This document shows positions 31,464 to 38,706 of a DNA stretch of 38,706 bases, in pieces. The DNA is taken from positions 1-38,706 of the forward strand of contig DAOUGD010000305.1 of assembly GCA_034429475.1 (NCBI GenBank), in the 5' to 3' direction. The position numbers and the translations under genes are program-made. The notes below the pieces were generated by a model, which saw nothing but the letters and a program-made list of their open reading frames with translations, had not been told where the DNA came from and ran no database searches. Source of the DNA: JAKQHY01 sp034429475. GTDB taxonomy: Bacteria > Chloroflexota > Anaerolineae > B4-G1 > SLSP01. Within the stretch, counting starts at the first letter, position 1; every line of letters begins with the position of its first letter.

Positions 31464-31501
31464 ACGACGCGCGCCCGGAAAAATTCCGGACGCGCGCTTT
31501 T
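31464..31501. terminator. bidirectional terminator between the glycan cluster and the PLD operon
   Basis: ACGCGCGCCCGGAA (31467-31480) pairs with TTCCGGACGCGCGC (31484-31497), with one internal mismatch and a three-base AAA loop. An A-run precedes it and a T-run (TTTT) follows. The convergent genes stop at 31462 and 31545. Confidence 0.85.
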
Positions 31502-31544
31502 ATCCGCGCTCCCTTGGCGGGAACCAGCCTACTCGGATTTCCTC

Positions 31545-32660
31545 TTACTGTCCTTCCTCCGCGCGTTGATAGACGCGCTGGAACTCTGCCAGATATTGCG
31601 CGGCAATCTCGGTGTTGTGCACGATCAAAACATTTTCGTCATTATTGTTCGCGGCGCTGGCGCTGAAGTTGTATGAGCCGGTGATCACGATCGCTTCGTC
31701 AATGATGATGACTTTGTGATGCATCACGTAGGGATTGCCATCTGCCAAAACGTCTATGCCGGCTTTCTGGAAAATCGCAAATTCCGAACCGGTTCCCTCA
31801 ACGTTGCGTGCCTCAAAGACCCCTTGCACGGTCAGTCCGGCCCGGTGTTGCTTGATTATGGCCTGGGCAATGTCGTCATCGGTGAAAGAGAAGGCCAGGA
31901 AGTAGATACTCTTCTGGGCTTGATTGATGAGCTTGATGATGCGTTCCTGCACGTTGCCCTCTGCTTCAAAAACGTTTTCGATACGGGTGCCATCCACGGT
32001 CACTTGGGGATTGGGCGTGTCATCCGGTGACGATACGCCAAATGCCCCATCGGTGAACATCTCTTCAAACTCGGCGGTGTAATTTTCAGCCAGTTTCTTG
32101 GATTGAATGACGAGGGCGTTATTATTGTTGCGGTAGGTGCAGTTGTATGTCAGATTCCAGGAACCGGTCCATACGCTGGCGCCATCAATCACTACAAACT
32201 TATTGTGCATAAACGGATCGCGCGCATCGAATACGACCGGGATGTCAGCTTCCAACAGCGTTTGCGGGCCATAATCTTCTTCGTAGTCGGTGTCTGTCAC
32301 CAGTCGCACTTGCACACCGCGCTCGTTAGCGCGCACCAAAGCGTCGGTGACGCTTTCCAGATCCAACTCGAATGCGGCTACATCCACAGTTTTCTGCGCA
32401 GCGTCAATGGACGCGGCCAGCTTTTCATCTATACCGCCATGGCGGTCTTCGGCCTTTTCGGGATAAGTCGGTGTGGTGAAGTACACTTGCAGCGCGCCCA
32501 CCGGCTCCGATTCAACAGAGGGTTCTTCTTCAGACAGGAAGTCAATCCCCAAGCACTGATTTGCGCCCCACAACACAGCTATCATCAATAAGGCCAGTAA
32601 AAACTCCCTCACACCTAGCTCTTTTCCCTTTTTGGATCGTGAACTGCGTTTCTTAGTCAT
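31545..32660 (-). CDS. membrane-anchored phospholipase D-family protein (two HKD motifs)
   Basis: The 371-residue protein has a basic N-terminus (MTKKRSSRSKKGKELG) and one hydrophobic helix (about 19-36), then two PLD repeats: H152-x-K154-x4-D159 (HNKFVVIDGASVWTGSWN) and H314-x-K316-x4-D321 (HHKVIIIDEAIVITGSYN). The inside-positive N-terminus predicts that the catalytic part faces outside. The GSWN/GSYN stretches and small size resemble the Nuc/endonuclease-like PLD group, so extracellular DNA is as plausible a substrate as phospholipid. GGAG precedes the ATG. It is the last gene of a five-gene unit, nine bases after the previous stop. Confidence 0.9.
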   Translation of the reverse strand: MTKKRSSRSKKGKELGVREFLLALLMIAVLWGANQCLGIDFLSEEEPSVESEPVGALQVYFTTPTYPEKAEDRHGGIDEKLAASIDAAQKTVDVAAFELDLESVTDALVRANERGVQVRLVTDTDYEEDYGPQTLLEADIPVVFDARDPFMHNKFVVIDGASVWTGSWNLTYNCTYRNNNNALVIQSKKLAENYTAEFEEMFTDGAFGVSSPDDTPNPQVTVDGTRIENVFEAEGNVQERIIKLINQAQKSIYFLAFSFTDDDIAQAIIKQHRAGLTVQGVFEARNVEGTGSEFAIFQKAGIDVLADGNPYVMHHKVIIIDEAIVITGSYNFSASAANNNDENVLIVHNTEIAAQYLAEFQRVYQRAEEGQ

Positions 32661-32669
32661 TTTTTTCTC

Positions 32670-33161
32670 CTATGAATCTTTCTTTCCGAACCAGCGCCGC
32701 AGAAAACCCAGTGGAGACACGGGCTTTGTCGGCTCACTCTTGGGCAGTAAAACCGGGGCGGGAATGGGCGCTTCTGGAATGACGGCAGGGGGCATCTCCT
32801 GAGCAGGCGTCGAGAAGGTGAGCGCGGCGTCAGGCGCCGGCGCTGCCTCGGGATAATCCGGCGCAGCAAGGTGCGCGCGCAGGTAGCTCCCCGGATCGGT
32901 TTCGTTCGCCGCAGCCTTCGCCAACCGCCGCAAATGCCGTCGCAAAAACGCTACTTTGGCCGCGAGATCGGCTTCGGCAGCCGGGCCGGATAGGGCGATG
33001 CTCTGCGCCGCCAGCCGGCGCACTTCCGCTTGCGCCCAGGCCAGCAATTCGCGCGCCTCCGCGTCGGTCAGGGCGCTGGTCAGTCCTTCATCTTCCGCGA
33101 TCCGGGCGTAGCTCGTCTCTAAGCGGGTTCTCATTTCTGGGGTCAGAGATTCATCTTCCAC
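32670..33161 (-). CDS. hypothetical protein with helical N-half and Pro-rich C-half
   Basis: The 163-residue protein has a helical, Ala/Arg/Glu-rich N-terminal 95 residues (EARELLAWAQAEVRRLAAQS, AAKVAFLRRHLRRLAKAA). A Pro/Ala-rich linker (about 105-148) follows, then a short basic tail FLRRWFGKKDS. The tail could touch the membrane; no catalytic motif is present. GAGGAGG lies six bases before the GTG start. The PLD gene begins nine bases after its stop, and the phosphatase gene ends 28 bases upstream, so it is probably an accessory factor of that operon. Confidence 0.75.
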   Translation of the reverse strand: MEDESLTPEMRTRLETSYARIAEDEGLTSALTDAEARELLAWAQAEVRRLAAQSIALSGPAAEADLAAKVAFLRRHLRRLAKAAANETDPGSYLRAHLAAPDYPEAAPAPDAALTFSTPAQEMPPAVIPEAPIPAPVLLPKSEPTKPVSPLGFLRRWFGKKDS

Positions 33162-33189
33162 TGTATGCCTCCTCTGCGCCTGGCAATTC

Positions 33190-33780
33190 TTATCCGGGCC
33201 TCTGGCGGGCGAAATCTTCTACCACATCGAATTGGGGCGGGGTGGGGCGGATGAAGGGGCGCACCTGGCGGATGCGCTCCCATGCCAGGGCCGGCGTCAT
33301 GCCGGTGCTCACAAGGTACGCGGCCGCCAGCGTAGGGGCGCGCCCCACTCCTGCCGCGCAGTGGATGTAGACGCCCCGCCCGGCTGCGATGTGTGCGGCG
33401 ACGAAGGCGACGCCGCGCGCGAGCATCGTCAGGCTCGGCGGTCGGTCGTCAGTGGTGGGCAGCCACAGGTAATGCTCCAACACCACGCCGCGCCGGGCGT
33501 CGTCTGCTTCCTCGCGCAGGTTGACGATGGCGGCAATACCCAGGCGCTGCATCTGGCCGAGTCCCCAACGGCGCGGCTGCCCGCCAACGTACAGCAGCGG
33601 CTGTATCCGGCTTACCTCTGGCAGCGAAAAACCGTGTGTGCGCTGCTGAATCTTATCTTTCAACCACAACCACGTTGCTCTAAATCCCTGCTCCGCCAAC
33701 CGGCGCCAGAGAATGTATGCGCCTTGCGCCGGGCGAAATTTGCGCAGATGGTCGTGTTTTTCAAAAACCGTTTTTTCCAA
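33190..33780 (-). CDS. dual-specificity-type protein phosphatase
   Basis: The 196-residue protein has the Cys-phosphatase P-loop H-C141-AAGVG-R147 followed by APTLAAAYL, and an acidic pair (Asp111/Asp112 in WLPTTDDRPPS) suitable as general acid. The preceding PLLYVGGQPRRWGLGQMQRL is typical of DSP/tyrosine-phosphatase folds. The frame is open to 33909 but that overlaps the kinase gene; GGGAGGGG lies just before a TTG at 33780, which I take as the start. The gene follows a histidine kinase, so it could act on a Ser/Thr/Tyr-phosphorylated partner in the same pathway; the real target is unknown. Confidence 0.87.
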   Translation of the reverse strand: MEKTVFEKHDHLRKFRPAQGAYILWRRLAEQGFRATWLWLKDKIQQRTHGFSLPEVSRIQPLLYVGGQPRRWGLGQMQRLGIAAIVNLREEADDARRGVVLEHYLWLPTTDDRPPSLTMLARGVAFVAAHIAAGRGVYIHCAAGVGRAPTLAAAYLVSTGMTPALAWERIRQVRPFIRPTPPQFDVVEDFARQRPG

Positions 33781-33838
33781 AATCCCCTCCCAATCGCTCA
33801 ACGGAGTTAACGGAGGTTCATCCGTTGAGACAATTTTG

Positions 33839-35563
33839 TTAAGTGTCAGAGCGCGGCAGCGTGAAGTAGAATTCGCTGCCCGCGCCAACGGCGCTGACAA
33901 CGCCCACATCGCCGCCCAGTTTTCGGACGATCCGCTGCACGATGGAGAGACCCAGGCCGTGACCCTCCGTGTGGCTGTGGTCTAACCGCATGAAAGCGCT
34001 GAACAGGTGCGCCTGTTTTTCCGGGAGGATGCCCGGCCCGGAGTCGCGCACCCAAAAGCGTACTTGGTTGTCTGCCAGTTCCTCAAACCCCAGGACAATG
34101 TGCGGGGTAGGGCCGCCGTATTTGATGGCGTTGCTGATGTAGTTCACCCACACTTCCTGCACCCAGGGGCCATAGCCCCAGGCAACCGGCCAGGCATCCG
34201 GCAGGGTGAGTGTTGCCTGGTAGCCGTCTATCATATCGGCCAGCCGCTTCACCACCTCGCTGAGCACATCTCCCATCTCCAGCGGAGCCATCGGAATGTC
34301 TTCCATCTTGCGGACACTGGCTAACAGCAGCAGCTCATCAATGATGCTGGTCATGCGGCGCGCGCTTTCGTTGATGAACTTCAACATCTCGGCGGTTTTC
34401 TCCGGCGACGCCTGACGGCGCTGCAACAGGTGGCTGAAGCCCACCAATGAAGCCAGCGGCGACTTTAGATCGTGGGCCACCGTGTGCGCGTAGGCGTCGA
34501 GTTCCTGGTTGCGCGCTTCCAGTTCCTCTGTTTGCCGCCGGAGCGCTTCCTCGGCCAGTTTGCGGTCGGCGATCTCCTGCTGAGCCAACTCGTACAATTG
34601 CACTTGCCGGATGGCGATGGACAGCAGAATGGCGATTTCGGCGGCGGCCGTGACGTGTGTGGCGTCAAAGACGCTGGGGTGCAGGGATTCCAGGTGCAGC
34701 GTGCCGAGCAGTTCGTTGTGCATAAACAGAGGAATCACGGTGAACGCCTGGATGCCGGCGCGATACAACGTCTCTTGCATAGGGGTCAAACGGGGCAGCA
34801 GGCTCAAATTCTGGATGCCGTAAGGCCGCCCCTGGCACAGCGCGGGATTTTCAAGCAGTTCCCGATAAATGTCCGGCGAAGCGCCCAGTGACACGTCGCC
34901 GCTGGAATCGGCGGCCAGGGTCTTCAAATGGTCGTCTGCATCCCGGGCGATGATCACCACGCGCTGGCAGGGAATCAGGTGACGGATCCGTCCGGTAGCC
35001 GCAACCGCAATCGTTTCGGGAGAACGCGCCGCCAGGATGGATTGATCAATTTCATGAAGGGTGCGCAGCCGCTCGCTATAGGTGAGGAGGCGATGTTCGG
35101 CCTGCTGCCGTTCGATAACTTCCCGCTGCAACTGGTCGTTTTTCAGTTCCAGGTTCTTTTGCAGTTGGCGCAGGGCGAGGTGGGTCTTCAAACGCGCCAG
35201 CACCTCTTCAATTTGGAAGGGTTTGGAAATGTAATCCACTGCGCCGGCTGAGAACGCGCGCACCTTGTCTACCGTGTCGCTCAACGCACTGAGGAATATC
35301 ACAGGAATCTCCCGCGTGCGCACATCGGACTTGAGATACTCGCAGATTTCGTAACCGGTGATGAACGGCATCATGATGTCCAGCAGGATCAGATCGGGGG
35401 GATCCGTTTGCGCCAGGGACAGCACTTCGGTGCCATCCTCCACTGTCTTGACAGTGTAGCCCTCTTTGCTCAACAATGCAGACCAGAGTTGGAGGTTGAT
35501 TTTCTCATCATCCACTACCATGATCTGCGCCCGCGACAAGTCTTTGGTTGGGTTCATACGCAT
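33839..35563 (-). CDS. hybrid sensor histidine kinase (REC-GAF-HisKA-HATPase)
   Basis: The 574-residue cytoplasmic protein has an N-terminal receiver (acidic DDE at 18-20, phospho-acceptor Asp62 in LILLDIMMP, Lys114 in SKPF), a coiled segment (about 125-165), a GAF-like sensory domain (about 165-325), a second coil, the H-box with His364 (VAHDLKSPL), N-box Asn478 (NYISNAIKYGG), G1 Asp507 (RDSGPGI) and G2 GHGLGLS. All catalytic residues are present. No membrane helix is seen, so the signal is internal or arrives through the receiver. It starts directly at the stop of the HerA-like gene (TAA-ATG), indicating coupling, and precedes a phosphatase gene. Confidence 0.93.
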   Translation of the reverse strand: MRMNPTKDLSRAQIMVVDDEKINLQLWSALLSKEGYTVKTVEDGTEVLSLAQTDPPDLILLDIMMPFITGYEICEYLKSDVRTREIPVIFLSALSDTVDKVRAFSAGAVDYISKPFQIEEVLARLKTHLALRQLQKNLELKNDQLQREVIERQQAEHRLLTYSERLRTLHEIDQSILAARSPETIAVAATGRIRHLIPCQRVVIIARDADDHLKTLAADSSGDVSLGASPDIYRELLENPALCQGRPYGIQNLSLLPRLTPMQETLYRAGIQAFTVIPLFMHNELLGTLHLESLHPSVFDATHVTAAAEIAILLSIAIRQVQLYELAQQEIADRKLAEEALRRQTEELEARNQELDAYAHTVAHDLKSPLASLVGFSHLLQRRQASPEKTAEMLKFINESARRMTSIIDELLLLASVRKMEDIPMAPLEMGDVLSEVVKRLADMIDGYQATLTLPDAWPVAWGYGPWVQEVWVNYISNAIKYGGPTPHIVLGFEELADNQVRFWVRDSGPGILPEKQAHLFSAFMRLDHSHTEGHGLGLSIVQRIVRKLGGDVGVVSAVGAGSEFYFTLPRSDT

Positions 35564-37195
35564 TTATCCGTACAACGCTGATTTGGCTTCCGTGATATCC
35601 GCTTTGTGGCCGATAACCTCGCCGTACAAGTCTTTATAATCGCGCGTGCGCACGACGATGGGCATAGGGACGGCGTGCCCCAGGATGAGCGCCTGCTGCT
35701 TGGTTTCTAGCCGGGCCAGGACTTCCCGCAGCGCGGCCGTCCCGGCGATGCCAGAGAAAACCGCGCGGATGTCGTTTTCTTCGTCGAGCAGCGCCGTGAC
35801 CCGCGTGCCGACCTGACTCATCACTTCCGGGTCAATCCCGCTGGGCCGCTGATCCACCAGCAGCAGGGTGACGTTGTATTTGCGCATTTCCCGCGCAATC
35901 GTGCCGAAGATGGTATGCCGCGCGATAGCCGGATCGAGGAATTTATGCGCCTCTTCAATGGTAATGATCAACGGACGCGGTTCCTCGCCGTGCCCGCCGA
36001 GGTAGGCTTCCTTGCGGTCCACATACGCCTTATGGATGCGCCGGGTGATGTAGTTGGCGACCAGAATGTAGGCTTCTAAAGCGTTGCCATACCGGCCAAA
36101 TTCCAGGATGACGCTGACGCCGCTGTGGATGTAGTCCAGGATGCGCTGAATGGGGTCGTCGTCCGCCCGATCCACCAGGAAGTCGAAGCGGTGCAGTTGG
36201 GCCAGCTTGCGCTGGATCGCGCCGAGCGTGCCTTCGTGAATTTTGCCCTCCTCGATGATGGCAGTCAGCGTCTCGTCGCCCTCTTCGGAGAGGAGGCGGC
36301 GGACCCAACCCGGCCCCAGGCGCCGCCGCAGCATGTAGAGCGCGTTGGATTGCACGTCGCTGAAGCCGAAGAGCGGCGCCAGCATCTCCACGTCCTCCGG
36401 CTCAATCTGTTCGTAGCCGATGCGCACGGTGAAGTCCACCTTGCTGCCGCGCCGCCGCGAGGATTCCGGGTCCAGCGTAAACACGCTCACGCGCCCATCG
36501 AAAAAGAGTTGCCGCAAGCCCTTGACGTCCTGCTTACTTTCGTCCTGGCTCTTCCAGCCGTACTCGTTGTGCATGTCGAAGATCAGATTGACGGCGGCGC
36601 GCTGTTGGATGATCCCGGCCAGCAGCATCCGTGTCAGAAACGTTTTGCCCGTACCGCTTTTGCCGAAAACGCCGCTGGAACGCTCCACAAAACGGGGCAG
36701 GTTCAGGGCGATGCGCACGCCCGGCATTTCCAGCGGGTCGCCGATGTGAAAGCGGCCGGCTTCTTCGGGATCGCCGAACACCTCCGACACGTCCTGCGGG
36801 GTGGCTTCGTGAACGTGGGTGAAGTGCGCCGGGATGGTCTTGGCCGGGCGCACTTCGCCGTTTTCGATCACCAGCATGGGTGTGATGTGCATCCGCCCGG
36901 AGGTGAGGATGCCGCGATAGACTTGCGCCAGGAACCCGTCCGGTTCCTCCGGCGGCGCCTGTTCGACTTCAGGGTGGCGGCTTTCCAGGGCCACGTCGGT
37001 GATCATACCGAAGAAGCGCCGGTCGGTCTGGCCGCGGATAACGACGTAACGCCCCACCGCCAGGCCCTCAATTACACGATCCGGCGCGAGGCGCGCTTCC
37101 AACCCCTTGCCCAGGCTGCCGCTGGTGACGATTCCCAGGCGGGTTGCGGCTACCGTCTGCGGACGCGGAAAGAATTGATCGAGCACTTCGCTCAT
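35564..37195 (-). CDS. HerA-like ATPase (DUF87/HAS-barrel type)
   Basis: The 543-residue protein has an N-terminal HAS-barrel-like beta domain (about 12-70, with GLAVGRYVVIRG). The FtsK/HerA-type ATPase follows with Walker A GKSGTGKT (178-185), DMHNEYGW (207-214), Walker B LIITIEEAH (409-417) and a C-terminal sensor/arginine region (LLLVDQRPSGIDPEVMSQ). Archaeal HerA works as a hexameric DNA translocase with NurA nuclease; bacterial relatives serve varied roles, including defence. No NurA or Sir2 partner is adjacent, but a PLD-family gene closes the same operon. GGGAG lies eight bases before the ATG. A possible promoter (TTGTTT, 16 bp, TAGAAT) lies at 37297-37270. Confidence 0.9.
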   Translation of the reverse strand: MSEVLDQFFPRPQTVAATRLGIVTSGSLGKGLEARLAPDRVIEGLAVGRYVVIRGQTDRRFFGMITDVALESRHPEVEQAPPEEPDGFLAQVYRGILTSGRMHITPMLVIENGEVRPAKTIPAHFTHVHEATPQDVSEVFGDPEEAGRFHIGDPLEMPGVRIALNLPRFVERSSGVFGKSGTGKTFLTRMLLAGIIQQRAAVNLIFDMHNEYGWKSQDESKQDVKGLRQLFFDGRVSVFTLDPESSRRRGSKVDFTVRIGYEQIEPEDVEMLAPLFGFSDVQSNALYMLRRRLGPGWVRRLLSEEGDETLTAIIEEGKIHEGTLGAIQRKLAQLHRFDFLVDRADDDPIQRILDYIHSGVSVILEFGRYGNALEAYILVANYITRRIHKAYVDRKEAYLGGHGEEPRPLIITIEEAHKFLDPAIARHTIFGTIAREMRKYNVTLLLVDQRPSGIDPEVMSQVGTRVTALLDEENDIRAVFSGIAGTAALREVLARLETKQQALILGHAVPMPIVVRTRDYKDLYGEVIGHKADITEAKSALYG

Positions 37196-37367
37196 GAATG
37201 TAACTCCCTCAAAAAACGTAAAGGGTAATGAGAAATAGATTACTGAATAGCCCTGATTGGGTTCAATTTATTCTAGCACGGAAATGGGCGGAAACAAGAG
37301 AAGGCAAAGGGAAGAACGTTTTAAACAGTGTGTCTCTGGGCAGACACGGTGAACTAGGACAACCTCA

Positions 37368-37424
37368 TTGCCCTAAATCTGAAACGCACCCGGCGTTTGC
37401 GGGTGCGTTTCAAATCTAGGGCAA
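37368..37424. repeat. long imperfect hairpin between the HerA operon and the membrane-protein gene
   Basis: The 24 bases at 37368-37391 pair with 37401-37424 with two mismatches around a nine-base loop. The inner GAAACGCACCC / GGGTGCGTTTC is perfect. It lies just after the minus-strand gene ending at 37437 and may terminate or protect its transcript. A second, smaller hairpin (GTGTCT / AGACAC) is at 37331-37346. The rest of 37196-37436 holds only the weak promoter noted for the HerA gene. Confidence 0.8.
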
Positions 37425-37436
37425 GATGCGGGCAGA

Positions 37437-38180
37437 TTAAATCGTTAACTGGCGCATAATCTCTTCTTCTGTCAGGCTCGCCTCGACCGCTTCTTTCACG
37501 AGCGGCTGGTAGTTGCGGTTAAGCCATTGTCGGTATCTCTCCGGCATGACCCAGGCTAAATATTGCAACACAATCCCGACCGTAACAAAGGCCAAAATGC
37601 CGACCTGGGCGATTAACACGGCCGTTGGGGCGTATAGCACGGCCAGCACTGCCGGAACTACCATTCCAATGAGTGACAAGAGCGTCCAGAGCGGCGCCAC
37701 CAGGGCCAGCCCCGAGTAGACGATCATCAGCTTGTAACGCGCCTTGATCCAGTCATCCACCGCTTGATCGGCGGCAATTTTCTTGTACGCCTGATACCCT
37801 ATCCAAAGGAGCCAGAGCCAGTTGAAAGGGCTGTTATAGGGGAGATACATCGCATAGAGGCTGTCAACTGCCAGAATGATGAAGGCAATCCCCATAAAGA
37901 TTAGAAAGGGGCCTTTGCGATCCTGATAGAAGGTCTTCTGAATAAACATGACCATCATGATTTCGCTCAAGCCCACTAATATAAGGAACGGCCGGTAAAG
38001 GTTGGTGACTGGCGCCAACGTTGCGAAAATATCCCCTATCCCGGTGAGATAGAAGAACGCCGCTAACCATAAGAGATTAGGTAACTTTTGCCGGCGTGCT
38101 ACCCGCGTCAATTGCACGGCAATGACCAGCCGCGCCACCACCAGAACCCACGTCACAGTCATCGTTACAATTGGAAACAT
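37437..38180 (-). CDS. multi-pass membrane protein of unknown function
   Basis: The 247-residue protein has about seven predicted membrane helices, from VTMTVTWVLVVARLVIAVQL at the N-terminus to VLIAQVGILAFVTVGIVLQYLAWV near residue 210. A soluble tail ending EASLTEEEIMRQLTI follows. The seven-helix layout resembles bacterial sensory membrane domains, but no binding residues can be recognised. AGGAAAGG precedes the ATG. The interrupted small gene lies 39 bp upstream on the same strand and the two probably share the promoter at 38621-38648. Confidence 0.75.
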   Translation of the reverse strand: MFPIVTMTVTWVLVVARLVIAVQLTRVARRQKLPNLLWLAAFFYLTGIGDIFATLAPVTNLYRPFLILVGLSEIMMVMFIQKTFYQDRKGPFLIFMGIAFIILAVDSLYAMYLPYNSPFNWLWLLWIGYQAYKKIAADQAVDDWIKARYKLMIVYSGLALVAPLWTLLSLIGMVVPAVLAVLYAPTAVLIAQVGILAFVTVGIVLQYLAWVMPERYRQWLNRNYQPLVKEAVEASLTEEEIMRQLTI

Positions 38181-38219
38181 AGCCTTTCCTCTCTTGCTAA
38201 CGTTAATGAGAAATTGATA

Positions 38220-38531
38220 TTAGTGCGCTGACATTGTAAACAGCGATTGTTGCTCGATCAAAGTTTGTCTTAACCTGGCCACAACGGGAGTAGGGTCTTG
38301 GATCCCGACCCCCTTTAAACGTTGAACTAATGCTGGCCCTTCGACGATGTCTTTCTAATCCTGATATCCCATCATCTTTATATGTGCCATAGTTTGGCTG
38401 TAATCGGACGTTTGTCGCAGGTGTTCCGCACTATCAATGATAGCCAGGCGCAACAAACCCCGGCAGGCTATGGCCTCTTTACCGATCATCTGGGCCAGGG
38501 TTGTCCCAAGACTTTCAATCATTTTGCTCAT
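38220..38531 (-). pseudogene. small gene interrupted by an in-frame TAG
   Basis: From the ATG at 38531 (GGAGG four bases upstream) the frame runs 58 codons, MSKMIESLGTTLAQMIGKEA to HIKMMGYQD, and meets TAG at 38357-38355. The same frame then stays open for 44 more codons of sensible protein (KDIVEGPALVQRLKGVG, then TPVVARLRQTLIEQQ) to a TAA at 38222-38220. A single change (for example TGG to TAG) would explain it, giving an original product of about 103 residues. Alternatives are read-through or use of the short 58-residue form. The family is not recognised; the product is soluble and mostly helical. Confidence 0.7.
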
Positions 38532-38620
38532 AATTCCTCCTATCAAACCACGCCTTTAAGCGCAAATCGCCAGTCAAACCGAATTTGTGAAAGGTTTTTG
38601 GTTTTATTTCAGTATATTTT

Positions 38621-38648
38621 AGTATATTGAGATATTCAGTTATGTCAA
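38621..38648 (-). promoter_or_regulatory. sigma70 promoter with duplicated -10 motif
   Basis: On the minus strand a perfect TTGACA (38648-38643) is followed after 16 bp by TATACT (38626-38621). A second TATACT lies 10 bp further on, within a direct repeat of AATATACT. Transcription would start about 80 bases before the ATG at 38531, leaving a leader with room for regulation. Bases 38649-38706 contain only G-rich sequence with a weak CCGC/GCGG hairpin and no gene. Confidence 0.75.
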
Positions 38649-38706
38649 ATACAAATCAGTCTGGGCAGCCGCAGTAAAGCGGGGGGTTTTACGAGGGGGC
38701 CGGGTG

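Noticed and set aside
31545..37195. Calling the HerA/PLD operon a phage-defence system
   Set aside because: No known HerA defence partner (Sir2, DUF4297, NurA) is present and the PLD domain is predicted outside the cell; kept only as a finding with stated alternatives.
38355..38357. TAG reassigned to pyrrolysine or another amino acid
   Set aside because: TAG terminates several ordinary genes here (for example at 2183-2185 and 13220-13222) and no pyl genes are visible; a point mutation is simpler.

Overview
The window looks like a chromosomal contig from a member of the Chloroflexota (Anaerolineae/Caldilineae-like). This is an inference from several signs: a lipoprotein with a Thr-Pro-rich linker, an F420/deazaflavin-type reductase, a PduO-type cobalamin adenosyltransferase, many family-4 glycosyltransferases, several apparently leaderless genes, and GC-rich DNA broken by short AT-rich patches. 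No rRNA, tRNA, CRISPR array, transposase or phage module was recognised.

Layout. 1-2716: the start of a lipoprotein gene (leaving the window on the left), an unknown secreted or anchored protein, and a coupled pair of a dihydroorotate-dehydrogenase-like flavoprotein and PduO adenosyltransferase. 2717-3143: no gene, but a near-consensus promoter, an RNA whose 5' and 3' ends are complementary, and an intrinsic terminator; this is the best candidate for an undescribed element. 3144-5121: a secreted subtilase and a small membrane-anchored protein diverge around inverted repeats. 5191-11356 (minus strand): Rieske oxygenase, large GH63-like glycosidase, F420-type reductase, PlsY, an unknown protein and a methyltransferase. 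11495-12511: a fatty-acid desaturase. 12735-16851: an amino-acid ABC importer operon headed by an Rrf2 regulator, with a hairpin-forming repeat at each of the last three gene junctions. 16881-18822: an AT-rich membrane-protein gene, a collapsed URO-D-family gene and small ORFs. 18893-24900 (minus): ComEC with a degenerate C-terminal domain, a response-regulator-like protein that has lost its phospho-site, and MutS with an in-frame simple-repeat insertion. 24967-31462 (plus): a surface-glycan cluster of three GT4 enzymes, a GT2, a GT39-like membrane transferase and a methyltransferase. 31545-37195 (minus): a tight five-gene unit of HerA-like ATPase, hybrid histidine kinase, dual-specificity phosphatase, unknown protein and anchored phospholipase-D-type enzyme. 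37437-38648 (minus): a multi-pass membrane protein behind a small gene interrupted by an in-frame TAG, with a strong upstream promoter.

Cross-cutting observations. Four intergenic elements share one architecture: three tandem short units facing three inverted copies of the same unit, with unit lengths of 7, 9, 10 and 10 bp. Related period-7 and period-8 arrays lie beside the reductase gene and inside mutS. Three genes (rrf2-like, mutS, first GT4) have a -10 box so close to the start codon that leaderless transcripts are likely. All start-site changes given here rest on visible ribosome-binding sites. No homology search or folding program was available.
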